Shown: in pieces, positions 1-10,927 of the stretch
Layout of the letters: every line of letters begins with the position of its first letter
Numbering within the stretch: the stretch's first letter is position 1
NCBI GenBank assembly: GCA_018623275.1
Contig: JAAZVU010000004.1
Location: 1 to 39,209, forward strand
Direction: 5' to 3'
DNA: 39,209 bases
Source of the DNA: Flavobacteriales bacterium
GTDB lineage: Bacteria; Bacteroidota; Bacteroidia; Flavobacteriales; Schleiferiaceae
The notes under the pieces: generated by a model
The model's database searches: none
Told to the model about the DNA's origin: nothing
Seen by the model: the letters and a program-made list of their open reading frames with translations, nothing else
Made by a program: the position numbers and the translations under genes

Positions 1-956
1 ACGGCAGGGTCGTCCACAGGCGCATCATTCGAAGCGTCGCCGTTTAGGAATCGGTCGATCATTGCGAAGTACATAATGGAAGTATGCCAGTTACTACGGT
101 CCAATTCTTTCGGATCCTCAACCACCTTCCCATATCTCAATGGAATAAGTGCATCAGGGGCCAATTTTCCACCGCGAGCACTGTACAATCGTACCCAAGC
201 GAGCTCCATCGCCTCCACCTCTTTAGGTAATTCCACAACAGTAGCCAACGGCGAGCGGCTATGATTCAAAGGAGTGTTGTTGAGCATGGCAAGGACCTCT
301 TGATCCTCCGGCATAGGGGTAAACATCAGTTTTAGCTGTCCACCGCCGACAAAGCGCACGCCGCGAGGCTCGGCCTCGCTCTCAGATTCTACAGATAGGA
401 TATTGTTGTACCCGCCAAATCCATTGGCCTGGCTAAGCGTATTGGTCGGGTCCATGACCTCTTGTCCATCAACGACCAGTTTGTAGGCATAATCGCCTGG
501 TGCAAGCACGAGGTTCCATACCCACGCGTCGCCGTCCCACTGCAAGAAACTCGCCTCTGGGTTCCAAGCATTGAATTCACCTTTGACCTTCACGTCCCTT
601 CCTTCGAAGGCGGCGACGCGGAATTGGACCCCGCGTTTTTGACCCTTTACGAAAGGCACTTCAAAGGTGCGCTCACGGCTCGAAATCCGCATTGTTCCCA
701 ATGTGTTTTCAGGACGCCCAAAAATCTTGTAGACCCCTTCGCCGGTCGTGTAGCTGTAGACTCCGGCAGGCAAACCACTCAACACTGCACCCTCTTCAAG
801 AGTGTAGTCTTTGATGTGGAAGATACTGGTATCTCCGTTGTGTACGTACGGTGTTGCCAAAGCAGCAGCATTGTAGCTGAGCACCGCCTTTTGCTCCTCT
901 TGTTTACAAGCAGTAAAGGCGGCTAAAGCGGTAACAATTAGTAGAAATTTCTTCAT
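1..956 (-). CDS. Lipoprotein alpha-amylase family protein (GH13, SusG-like), N-terminal part with CBM48/E-set-like domain; truncated at the window edge
   Basis: Manual reverse-complement translation from ATG at 956 is open to base 1: MKKFLLIVTALAAFTACKQEEQKAVLSYNAAALATPYVHNGD...VKGEFNAWNPEASFLQWDGDAWVWNLVLAPGDYAYKLVVDGQEVMDPTNT...NWHTSIMYFAMIDRFLNGDASNDAPVDDPAV. Lipobox (FTAC), glycogen-binding-like beta-sandwich motif and GH13 start motif (MIDRFxNGD). Absent from the ORF track because it has no stop in the window. Confidence 0.88.
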   Translation of the reverse strand, partial: MKKFLLIVTALAAFTACKQEEQKAVLSYNAAALATPYVHNGDTSIFHIKDYTLEEGAVLSGLPAGVYSYTTGEGVYKIFGRPENTLGTMRISSRERTFEVPFVKGQKRGVQFRVAAFEGRDVKVKGEFNAWNPEASFLQWDGDAWVWNLVLAPGDYAYKLVVDGQEVMDPTNTLSQANGFGGYNNILSVESESEAEPRGVRFVGGGQLKLMFTPMPEDQEVLAMLNNTPLNHSRSPLATVVELPKEVEAMELAWVRLYSARGGKLAPDALIPLRYGKVVEDPKELDRSNWHTSIMYFAMIDRFLNGDASNDAPVDDPA

Positions 957-968
957 GGAATATTGGCT

Positions 969-993
969 AAAAAAAGGCGCACGAGGCGCCTTT
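969..993 (-). terminator. Rho-independent terminator downstream of the GH65 gene
   Basis: On the minus strand AAAGGCGC-CTCGT-GCGCCTTTTTTT: stem-loop followed by a T run, between the GH65 stop and the amylase start. Confidence 0.75.
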
Positions 994-1012
994 CTAAGAT
1001 AGTATCAAATGA

Positions 1013-3337
1013 TTAAGCATTTGCTGCTGCAGTGGATGCTTTTTCGCCTGGGGCTACTTCAAACCACTGACCGTCGATGGCGAATTTGGCTGGAGCGCCA
1101 CTCACGTTTTCGATGGTCATGCCTTCTGCGCTGAGGTTGGCTTTGAGCGTTGCGCCTCTCCAGAGAATGGAGAAGGTGAGGCCCTTCCACTGTGCCGGAA
1201 GCTTTGGTGTGAAGTGCAACTCTTCGTCGCGAATCTTCATGCCGCCGAACCCTTGCACTACAGACATCCATGTTCCTGCCATCGAGGTGATGTGCAACCC
1301 TTCGTGAACCTCGCGGTTGTAATCGTCGATGTCCAGTCGAGAGGTGCGCAGGTACATTTCGTAGGCTTTCTCTGGGTAGTCTATCTGCGCTGCTAGGATC
1401 GCGTGTACACAAGGGCTCAACGAGCTCTCGTGAACGGTCTTCGGCTCATAGAAATCGAAATTGCGCTTTACTTCTTCTTCCTCGTAGAGGTGGTTCAAGA
1501 AGTAGTAGCCCTGCAATACGTCTGCTTGCTTGATGAAGATCGAACGCAAGATGCGGTCCCAGCTCCAGTGCTGGTTGATCGGGCGCTCGTCCAAGCTGAG
1601 GTCGTCGGCAGTAAGTTGCTCCTTGTCTAGGAAGCCATCTTGCTGCAATACCACGCCTAATTTCTCGCTCTTTGGGTAATACATCTTGGCGATGATATCA
1701 CTCCACTTCGCGAATTCAGTGTCTTCGTTCAGCGCAGTCTTGCTGGTGATAGCGGTAAGCGCGTCCGCAGCATTTTCTTTAAGCCAATTGTGGGCTTCCA
1801 ACGTCCACTCCAAGGTCCACGCCGCCATGCGGTTGGTGTACCAGTTGTTGTTGATGTTGTTCTCGTACTCGTTCGGTCCAGTTACACCGAGCATTACGTA
1901 GGCTTCTTTCTCTGCGGACCAATTCACACGTTGTGACCAGAATCGGCTAATACCTAGAAGGACTTCAAATCCTCCTTCGGCCAAATAGCCCCAATCTTGT
2001 GTGTGACGTATGTAATCGAATACGCCATATGCGATGGCTGCATTGCGGTGGATTTCCTCGAAAGTGATCTCCCACTCGTTGTGACATTCTTCGCCGTTCA
2101 TCGTCACCATCGGGTACAATGCTGCGCCGTCGGTAAATCCTAGCTTGCCTGCATTTTCAATGGCCTTATCTAGCTGCTTGTAACGGTACAAACACAAGTT
2201 CTTGGCCACCTCCGGCTGCGCCGTTGCGAGGTAGAAAGGCAAACAGTATGCTTCGGTATCCCAGTAGGTAGAACCGCCGTATTTCTCGCCGGTAAACCCT
2301 TTCGGGCCGATGTTTAATCTATCGTCCACACCCGTGAAGGTCTGGTTCATGTGGAAGATGTTGAAACGGATGCCCTGCTGTGCTTCCGCATCGCCGTCAA
2401 TCTCAATATCAGAGGTCTCCCATTTGTTGTGCCAAGCGGCTACGTGCTCACTGCGCAATGCTTCATAGCCTTGTGCGGCCGCCGCTGTAGCGCTCGCTGC
2501 TGCCTTAGCGTCCAAGCTTGACGCCTCGTGGTTCATGCTTGATAATACAGCCGCAACTTTTTCAAGTTTCAAGGTTTGACCCTGAGCGACCTCATAGCAA
2601 GCGCACTCACTAACGAACATGTGCTTCGCATCAGAGCTCATGCCCCATTCTTGCGGCGCTCCGTCCAATGTGATACTGTTGCGCATGGCAACAGACACCT
2701 CAAATCCGGTCTTTTTGGTCTTGGCATGTACATAGCTTGCGCCCGCTTCTTGACCTTGAGTTACAGGCTCCCAAAACTTTTCGTCGTAGTTGCTGTCCTC
2801 GTTTTCCACATCGAAATCCAAGTACGAGCACAATTCAATTTTGCCTGAGAAATTCTTCGGCGAAACGCTGTAAGAAATGGTTCCAATCTCGTCCTGAACG
2901 ATGCTCACCAAACGCTCAGCTTCAACAGCTACGATCTTGCCTGAAGGAAGGGTTGCTTCGAAAGAGCGCTTGAGCAATCCGCTTTGCATGTCGAGCTCGC
3001 GGTAGAAGGATGCTACTTCAGTAGCGGTATTAAGGTCCAATTCCTCTCCGTCGACCTTCACCTGAATGCCGATCCAATTACAAGAGTTCAATACCTTGGC
3101 GAAGTACTCCGGGTACCCGTTTTTCCACCAACCTACTCTTGTTTTATCAGGGTAATACACCCCAGCGATGTAGGAGCCTTGAAGGCTTTCGCCGGTGTAG
3201 GTTTCTTCGAAATTGGCACGTTGGCCCATGCGGCCGTTACCAATAGAAAATAAACTCTCGCTCTTTGGGTGGTTCTTAGAATCCCAACCGCGCTCGATGA
3301 TCTTCCAAGGGTCTACCTCAGTATATTTATTGAACAT
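1013..3337 (-). CDS. Glycoside hydrolase family 65 protein, probable maltose phosphorylase (kojibiose/trehalose phosphorylase not excluded)
   Basis: 774 aa; GGSTYWDTEAYCLPFYLAT, GEECHNEWEITFEEIHRNAAIAYG and VTGPNEYENNINNNWYTN motifs typical of GH65; directly downstream of pgmB. Confidence 0.9.
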   Translation of the reverse strand: MFNKYTEVDPWKIIERGWDSKNHPKSESLFSIGNGRMGQRANFEETYTGESLQGSYIAGVYYPDKTRVGWWKNGYPEYFAKVLNSCNWIGIQVKVDGEELDLNTATEVASFYRELDMQSGLLKRSFEATLPSGKIVAVEAERLVSIVQDEIGTISYSVSPKNFSGKIELCSYLDFDVENEDSNYDEKFWEPVTQGQEAGASYVHAKTKKTGFEVSVAMRNSITLDGAPQEWGMSSDAKHMFVSECACYEVAQGQTLKLEKVAAVLSSMNHEASSLDAKAAASATAAAAQGYEALRSEHVAAWHNKWETSDIEIDGDAEAQQGIRFNIFHMNQTFTGVDDRLNIGPKGFTGEKYGGSTYWDTEAYCLPFYLATAQPEVAKNLCLYRYKQLDKAIENAGKLGFTDGAALYPMVTMNGEECHNEWEITFEEIHRNAAIAYGVFDYIRHTQDWGYLAEGGFEVLLGISRFWSQRVNWSAEKEAYVMLGVTGPNEYENNINNNWYTNRMAAWTLEWTLEAHNWLKENAADALTAITSKTALNEDTEFAKWSDIIAKMYYPKSEKLGVVLQQDGFLDKEQLTADDLSLDERPINQHWSWDRILRSIFIKQADVLQGYYFLNHLYEEEEVKRNFDFYEPKTVHESSLSPCVHAILAAQIDYPEKAYEMYLRTSRLDIDDYNREVHEGLHITSMAGTWMSVVQGFGGMKIRDEELHFTPKLPAQWKGLTFSILWRGATLKANLSAEGMTIENVSGAPAKFAIDGQWFEVAPGEKASTAAANA

Positions 3338-3355
3338 ATGATGTGTGTAAGCTTC

Positions 3356-4000
3356 TTAAAAGTGAGCTACCAAAGCTTCAGGAGTCGTATCGCCCAATGC
3401 GGTGAAGTGGATATCTGCCTGCAAGGTCTCAGCATCGCCGATACCCACGCTTGACATGCCACCTGTCTTTGCCGCTTGGACCCCAGCGATGGAGTCTTCA
3501 AACACGACACATTCTGACGGTTCTAGTCCTAGAGCTTTTGCTCCTTTCAAAAATACCTCCGGATGAGGTTTGCCGTTTACCACATTATTCCCATCAATTA
3601 TCGCAGTGAACAATGGTGTGATGCCCAATTTTTCCAAAATCATGGGTGCATTCTTCGAAGCGCTACCCAACGCGATTTTGATGCCCTGGTCGTGGGCAGT
3701 TTGCAAGAAATTAAGTGCTCCTGGAAGTGCATCTTGCGGGCCTAAACCCTGCACCAATTCTAGGTACCACTCGTTTTTCTCTACCATCAACGTTTGGAAC
3801 TCTTCGTCGCTAACAGTAGCGCCAGTCCATTCAATGATTTTCTTGAGCGAATCTACTCGGCTTACGCCTTTGAGCTGCTCGTTTTGTTCTTCGGTAAAGT
3901 CGCCGCCCAATTTTTGAGCGAGTTTACGCCATGCTTGAAAATGAAAAACGGCGGTATCTACAATAACGCCGTCTAGATCAAAAAGGAATCCTTTAATCAT
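3356..4000 (-). CDS. pgmB: Beta-phosphoglucomutase (HAD superfamily)
   Basis: FLFDLDGVIVDTAVFHFQAWRKLA, GSASKNAP, KPHPEVFLKGAKALG, VFEDSIAGVQAAKTGGM motifs; adjacent to GH65 phosphorylase. Confidence 0.93.
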   Translation of the reverse strand: MIKGFLFDLDGVIVDTAVFHFQAWRKLAQKLGGDFTEEQNEQLKGVSRVDSLKKIIEWTGATVSDEEFQTLMVEKNEWYLELVQGLGPQDALPGALNFLQTAHDQGIKIALGSASKNAPMILEKLGITPLFTAIIDGNNVVNGKPHPEVFLKGAKALGLEPSECVVFEDSIAGVQAAKTGGMSSVGIGDAETLQADIHFTALGDTTPEALVAHF

Positions 4001-4009
4001 GTGATCGGT

Positions 4010-4882
4010 TTAAACTTTATAGGCATCGAGTACTTTCAAGTACTCAAGGTGATACTTAATGAGTCCGTCTACAGGCTTGCGCATGATTTGTCCAAGACGC
4101 ATGCCGCGCTCTTCCAACACCTCTTCAAGAATTTCGTGGAAGATAGCGCCAACACTACCCACAAAGTGCACAGGCACCTCTTTGCAGTTGTCGAAACACG
4201 CGATGTGGATATCCGCGAATTTTGCGAATCCTTCACGTACGATCTGCTTCACATATGGGTGCTCCATGTGCTTCCCAGCAAAGCGGCTGAAAGACGCGAG
4301 GTACACATTCGCATTAGGTTTGTTGTACACGCTAGTGATGATTTCATCTTTGTCCAATTGGTACGTGTTGAAGAAATCCTCTGCCATCTCCGTAGGGAGC
4401 TTTTTATACAAGAAATCGGACACCAAACGCTTACCAATAAAGCTTGCTGAGCCTTCATCGCCTAAGATGTATGCCAAAGCAGGCACTTCTTCGCTAACGC
4501 TCTCGCCGTCAAAATAACAGCTGTTTGAACCGGTGCCGATAATACAAGTAATGGCTGGTTCGCCCGTGTAAGTTGAATAAGCACTTGCTACAAGATCGTG
4601 ATCTACATTAACGTGTGCATTAGGCAGCACTTGCTGTAAGCCATCTTTAACGATGTCTTTCAAGCTTTCTGAAGAAGCCCCAGCACCGTAGAAATAAACG
4701 AATTCTACTTGGGTATGGATGGTTTTAACCACCTCGTTCTCACTCAACTCCTCGTGAATAAAAGAAGCTGAATGAAAATAAGGATTGAACCCCATTGTAG
4801 AGAAGCGCTTATGCTCAGAGCCGTCTGAGTTTAGAACTACCCAGTCACATTTCGTAGAACCACTTTCTGCAATTAGTATCAT
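4010..4882 (-). CDS. BadF/BadG/BcrA/BcrD-type ATPase, N-acetylglucosamine-kinase-like sugar kinase
   Basis: MILIAESGSTKCDWVVL phosphate-1 motif, CIIGTGSNSCYFDG, LGDEGSASFIGKRLV; sugar kinase fold of the GlcNAc kinase type. Confidence 0.85.
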   Translation of the reverse strand: MILIAESGSTKCDWVVLNSDGSEHKRFSTMGFNPYFHSASFIHEELSENEVVKTIHTQVEFVYFYGAGASSESLKDIVKDGLQQVLPNAHVNVDHDLVASAYSTYTGEPAITCIIGTGSNSCYFDGESVSEEVPALAYILGDEGSASFIGKRLVSDFLYKKLPTEMAEDFFNTYQLDKDEIITSVYNKPNANVYLASFSRFAGKHMEHPYVKQIVREGFAKFADIHIACFDNCKEVPVHFVGSVGAIFHEILEEVLEERGMRLGQIMRKPVDGLIKYHLEYLKVLDAYKV

Positions 4883-4894
4883 AGCGAGTTATAT

Positions 4895-4921
4895 AAAACC
4901 CCCGCGGCGCAGCCGCGGGGG
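4895..4921 (-). terminator. GC-rich stem-loop, possible (intra-operon) terminator downstream of gapA
   Basis: CCCCCGCGGC-GCA-GCCGCGGGGG (4899-4921); on the minus strand it is followed by TTTT. Confidence 0.55.
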
Positions 4922-4936
4922 CATTAAAGTAATGTA

Positions 4937-6921
<1,985 letters not shown>

Positions 6922-6926
6922 GGGCG

Positions 6927-6934
6927 CAAAGATA
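6927..6934 (-). promoter_or_regulatory. Putative Bacteroidota -7 element TATCTTTG for pfkA
   Basis: Reverse complement CAAAGATA; fits TAnnTTTG and ends 5 nt from the pfkA ATG, implying a very short leader. Confidence 0.5.
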
Positions 6935-6941
6935 GTAACTT

Positions 6942-6958
6942 AGTGTAAATAATACACT
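6942..6958. promoter_or_regulatory. Perfect inverted repeat AGTGTA-AATAA-TACACT, candidate operator (site A)
   Basis: In the pfkA / Nudix-regulator divergent intergenic region; same architecture recurs at 7802-7818 and 17868-17884. Confidence 0.6.
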
Positions 6959-7020
6959 TATTAAATTTTTAGTGCTTATCTTGAAGCACCCCAAATTTAA
7001 CACGTTACCAAAAACTGACC

Positions 7021-7725
7021 ATGAGTGAATTGAAGGATATCAATCCTAATATCAGTGTTGACTGTGTCATTTTCGGCTTCGATGGAGAGCGCTTGAATGT
7101 GCTTCTGATCGAAGAAAAAGACATTGGTCAAGGCATTTTGAGAAAACGTCTTCCAGGGGATTTGATCCATAGGGGTGAAGGGTTAGATGCTGCAGCAGAC
7201 CGCGTTTTGTGGGAGCTGGCTAGTTTGAAAGATGTACACTTACAACAGTTCCACACCTTCGGCGATCCACTTCGTGTAAATGCTGAAAAGGATAGGAAAT
7301 GGCTGGAGCTCTATCGTGCTAATCCAAAAGAAAGGGTAATTACAGTTGCTTATTACGCCTTGGTAAAAATGGCCGATTTCATTCCGAACCCGTCGAGTTT
7401 CGCTGGCGAAGCCTTATGGCAAGACATTCGTGAGATTCCTGAGCTGGCCTTCGATCACAATGCCATTGTTAAGGTGGCTTTGATGAAGCTTCAACGTCAT
7501 TTTGAGCTCAATAAAACGGCTTACGAATTGTTGCCTCAAAAATTCACCTTGAACCAGCTACAACAGCTGCACGAGGCCATTACTCAAGAGGAATTGGACA
7601 AGCGAAATTTCCGTAAAAAAATCGTCCGTGAAAAGATGATTGAGGCTACTGAAGAAAAGCAGAAAGGGGTGCTTCACAAACCGGCCCGTCTGTACCGTAT
7701 TAAATCAGAAGATAGCTTGGCTTAA
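7021..7725 (+). CDS. Nudix-domain transcriptional regulator (NrtR/AraR-like) with C-terminal winged helix
   Basis: 234 aa; N-terminal Nudix-like fold (VDCVIFGFDGERLNVLLIEEKD...LPGDLIHRGEGLDAAADRVLWELASLKDVHLQQFHTFGDPLR) and C-terminal YELLPQKFTLNQLQQLHEAITQEELDKRNFRKKI. The Nudix box is degenerate, as in regulatory members. Confidence 0.82.
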   Translation: MSELKDINPNISVDCVIFGFDGERLNVLLIEEKDIGQGILRKRLPGDLIHRGEGLDAAADRVLWELASLKDVHLQQFHTFGDPLRVNAEKDRKWLELYRANPKERVITVAYYALVKMADFIPNPSSFAGEALWQDIREIPELAFDHNAIVKVALMKLQRHFELNKTAYELLPQKFTLNQLQQLHEAITQEELDKRNFRKKIVREKMIEATEEKQKGVLHKPARLYRIKSEDSLA

Positions 7726-7801
7726 CCTCAAAAGAGCTTTGTTCGGTTAAAAAGTGGGCGGATTCAGTTAATACCGCCTTTTTCCCGCCTTCCTAAGAAA
7801 A

Positions 7802-7818
7802 AGTGTATTCTTTACATT
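7802..7818. promoter_or_regulatory. Inverted repeat AGTGTA-TTCTT-TACATT, candidate operator (site B)
   Basis: 28 nt upstream of the susC ATG; overlaps TACATTTG (7813-7820), a TAnnTTTG -7 element. Confidence 0.58.
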
Positions 7819-7846
7819 TGAAGGGTACAACACTTAACACCAAAAC

Positions 7847-10800
7847 ATGAAGCGATTCTCACGTTTTCTCGTGGCTCTTTCCCTGCTAATTGGCGGTGCA
7901 ATACATGCGCAGACAGTTTCAGGTACGGTGGTAGATGAGTTCAATGAACCACTTCCATCGGTAGCCATTTCAGTTGATAAGGGTGGAGCAACCTCTACAA
8001 ATTTCAACGGTCAATATTCCCTTTCTTTGAAGCCAGGGAAGTATGCCATCACTTATTCATTCATCGGTTACGAGCCGGTAGTGAAAGAAGTTGATATCAA
8101 AGGCAAGCAAATCATCAATGTAGCTATGAAGCCTGCGAGCAACCAACTAGACGAAGTTGTCGTAGTAGGATATGGTGTGGCTCGTAAGCGCGATCTTACT
8201 GGATCTGTAGTTTCGTTGAAGACCAAAGAGCTAACCGACATTCCAACACCTTCGTTTGAAAATGCTATACAAGGAAAGGCTGCAGGGGTTCAGGTAATCA
8301 CTGGTTCAGGTATCGCGGGTTCAGGCTCTATGGTACGTGTTCGTGGTGTGGCCTCTATTTCAGCGGGTGGTGATCCACTTTATGTAGTAGACGGTATTCC
8401 AATTACTCAAGATTACTTCCTTAACGGTAACCGCGGTGGTTTTAACACCAACCCTCTTGCAACGATCAACCCGAACGATATCGAATCTGTAGAGATCTTG
8501 AAGGATGCTGCTGCAACAGGTATCTATGGTTCTCGTGGTTCTAACGGGGTTGTATTGATTACGACGAAAAGAGGTAAGAGCAAGAAATTGACCTACAACT
8601 TCTCATCTCGCGTTGGTTTCTCAAACCCAACTGCCTTGCCTAACATGATGAACAAGGACGAGTACCTTCAGATGTACGAAGAGGCTTGGGTAAACGACGG
8701 CAACGTTGGTGTTCCGGAGCTTCCAGGTAACCGTATGAGCTGGGCTGAGGCACAAGCTTTTGAAGGAACCGATTGGGTGCAGGAGACCATTCGTCAAGGT
8801 ATTAAGCACGGCTATGACTTCTCTGCGTCTCGCGGGTTCAAGGGAGGAAACTTCTATGCGGGCCTTTCTTACAATGATAACCACAGTTATTTGGCGGGCA
8901 ACTCTTACGAGCGTCTTTCGGGTCGTATCAATGCAGATTTTGACATTACGAAACGATTCAAATTAGGATTGAGCACGTCACTTTCTCGCGGGGTAAACAA
9001 CCGTATCGATGCCGCTTGGTCAGGAGGTTTTGGTGAGGCAATGTCTCGTGCACTTCCTATTTATCCTATTTACTACGCAGAAGACGAGTACGATGACGAC
9101 GGCAACCTTGTTGCTTCGGCCGGAGATTACTGGTTGAAAGGCGGTATTAGCCTGAACCCTGTTGCACAACGCGACATGAAAGATTGGACGGCTATCGAAG
9201 ATCGTTCTATCAACAATATTACAATGAACTACAAATTGAACGACAACTGGACCTTCCGCGGTCAAGGGGCGTTCGATTACATGCACTTTGAAGACCACAT
9301 TTGGGAGAAGCCAGGTTACGATCCTACCTATAAGGATGCGGACGGTAACTTCTTGGGTCGTGCAAACATGTACCCGTACAGCGTTTACAACACTTCAGGT
9401 AACGCCACAGCGAACTACATCAAAGATTTGGGCGAAGACCACCACATCAACTGGTTGGTTGGTTCGGAGTACCAATACAATAGAATTAAGCGTTGGGACG
9501 GTTACTACGACAGCGAGGCTGTAGGTCAGATCCGCGAAACGGGCCAGTGGGTGAATGATCCATTGAGCTATATCGAGGAATATGCGTTTGCCTCTGCCTT
9601 TACCCGTTTGAACTACAACTTCAAAGGAAAGTACTACGCTGAAGCATTGATTCGTCGTGACGGTTCTTCAAAGTTTGGACCTAATAATAAGTACGGTAAT
9701 TTCCCAGCAGCTTCGGTGGCTTGGGTGATCTCTGACGAAGATTTCATGGCCAATCTACCTGCAGTTAACTTCTTGAAGTTGAAGACTTCGGTAGGTAAGA
9801 ACGGTAACTCAGCTATCCCATCGTATCAGTGGTTCGGTTACTACAACGTAGCGAACAACGGTTACGCAGGTCAGACGTACCGCTACCCCGTAATTCGTGA
9901 AAACGCAAACTTGCGTTGGGAGACTTCTACTACTTACGATGTGGGTCTTGAGTACGGATTGTTTAACGACCGCATCTCAGGTGAATTGGCTTGGTACCGC
10001 AAGCAAACAAACGACATGCTATTGAACGTAACACTTCAAGGTTCTACCGGATTCGGTTCTTGGTGGGACAACGTAGGTAGCGTTTACAACACAGGTGTTG
10101 AATTTGCGATCAAGTCGAGAAACATCGTGACAGATAACTTCACGTGGACAACAGACTTCAACATCGCTCGTAACTACAACCAAATTACTTCTATCGGTGA
10201 GTACTCGCCAGATGCAGTAAGTGGTGGTACGAACGACACTCGTGTCGTTGTAGGAATGCCAATTGGTACAAACTACCTCGTTCAATTCTCTCACGTAGAC
10301 CCGGCAAATGGTCTACCGGTTTACCTCGATAAAGAAGGTAACGAGACCTACACTTGGGACCTACAGGATCGTGTAGCAGTAGGTAATGTGATGCCAGACG
10401 CCATTGGTGGTTTGACCAACACGTTCAACTATAAGAACTGGGAGTTTGGCTTCATGTGGGTGTTCACGATCGGTGGTGATATCTACGACAGCTCTTCGAA
10501 GCGTCAGATGGGTGTGGTGACCGATTGGAACATGCGTACAGATTTGTTCGACCGCTGGCAACAGCCGGGTGATATCGCAACTTACCCGCGTCTAAGCCGC
10601 GATTACCGTACCTACGGTTCTAACACGGAGTGGATCAACACTAACCTTTGGTTGCACGATGGAACCTACGCTCGCTTGCGTAACGTGAAGTTGAGCTACC
10701 GAGTGCCACAAGATAAATTGATCAAAAACGTGAAAGGTTTGACGGTAAATGTGACTGGTACAAACTTGCTCACTTTGACCAACTATATCGGTTTGGATCC

Positions 10801-10915
10801 AGAGATTGCTCGTGATTTCGAGAACGCTACTGACCGTAACATGTCACCAAACATCACGTACCTCACTCCACCGCAGGAGAAGACGTACAACATTGGTGTA
10901 AACATTAACTTTTAA
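7847..10915 (+). CDS. susC: SusC-family TonB-dependent outer-membrane transporter
   Basis: 1022 aa; signal peptide, carboxypeptidase-like N-terminal domain, DEVVVVGYGVARKRDLTGSVVSLK, plug motif RVRGVASISAGGDPLYVVDGIPI, C-terminal beta-barrel ending NIGVNINF. Confidence 0.97.
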   Translation: MKRFSRFLVALSLLIGGAIHAQTVSGTVVDEFNEPLPSVAISVDKGGATSTNFNGQYSLSLKPGKYAITYSFIGYEPVVKEVDIKGKQIINVAMKPASNQLDEVVVVGYGVARKRDLTGSVVSLKTKELTDIPTPSFENAIQGKAAGVQVITGSGIAGSGSMVRVRGVASISAGGDPLYVVDGIPITQDYFLNGNRGGFNTNPLATINPNDIESVEILKDAAATGIYGSRGSNGVVLITTKRGKSKKLTYNFSSRVGFSNPTALPNMMNKDEYLQMYEEAWVNDGNVGVPELPGNRMSWAEAQAFEGTDWVQETIRQGIKHGYDFSASRGFKGGNFYAGLSYNDNHSYLAGNSYERLSGRINADFDITKRFKLGLSTSLSRGVNNRIDAAWSGGFGEAMSRALPIYPIYYAEDEYDDDGNLVASAGDYWLKGGISLNPVAQRDMKDWTAIEDRSINNITMNYKLNDNWTFRGQGAFDYMHFEDHIWEKPGYDPTYKDADGNFLGRANMYPYSVYNTSGNATANYIKDLGEDHHINWLVGSEYQYNRIKRWDGYYDSEAVGQIRETGQWVNDPLSYIEEYAFASAFTRLNYNFKGKYYAEALIRRDGSSKFGPNNKYGNFPAASVAWVISDEDFMANLPAVNFLKLKTSVGKNGNSAIPSYQWFGYYNVANNGYAGQTYRYPVIRENANLRWETSTTYDVGLEYGLFNDRISGELAWYRKQTNDMLLNVTLQGSTGFGSWWDNVGSVYNTGVEFAIKSRNIVTDNFTWTTDFNIARNYNQITSIGEYSPDAVSGGTNDTRVVVGMPIGTNYLVQFSHVDPANGLPVYLDKEGNETYTWDLQDRVAVGNVMPDAIGGLTNTFNYKNWEFGFMWVFTIGGDIYDSSSKRQMGVVTDWNMRTDLFDRWQQPGDIATYPRLSRDYRTYGSNTEWINTNLWLHDGTYARLRNVKLSYRVPQDKLIKNVKGLTVNVTGTNLLTLTNYIGLDPEIARDFENATDRNMSPNITYLTPPQEKTYNIGVNINF

Positions 10916-10927
10916 TCCTTAGCAATC

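Noticed and set aside
462-926. 154-aa plus-strand ORF in the track
   Set aside because: Antisense to the edge-truncated amylase, whose translation has clear family motifs; no recognisable motif in this ORF.
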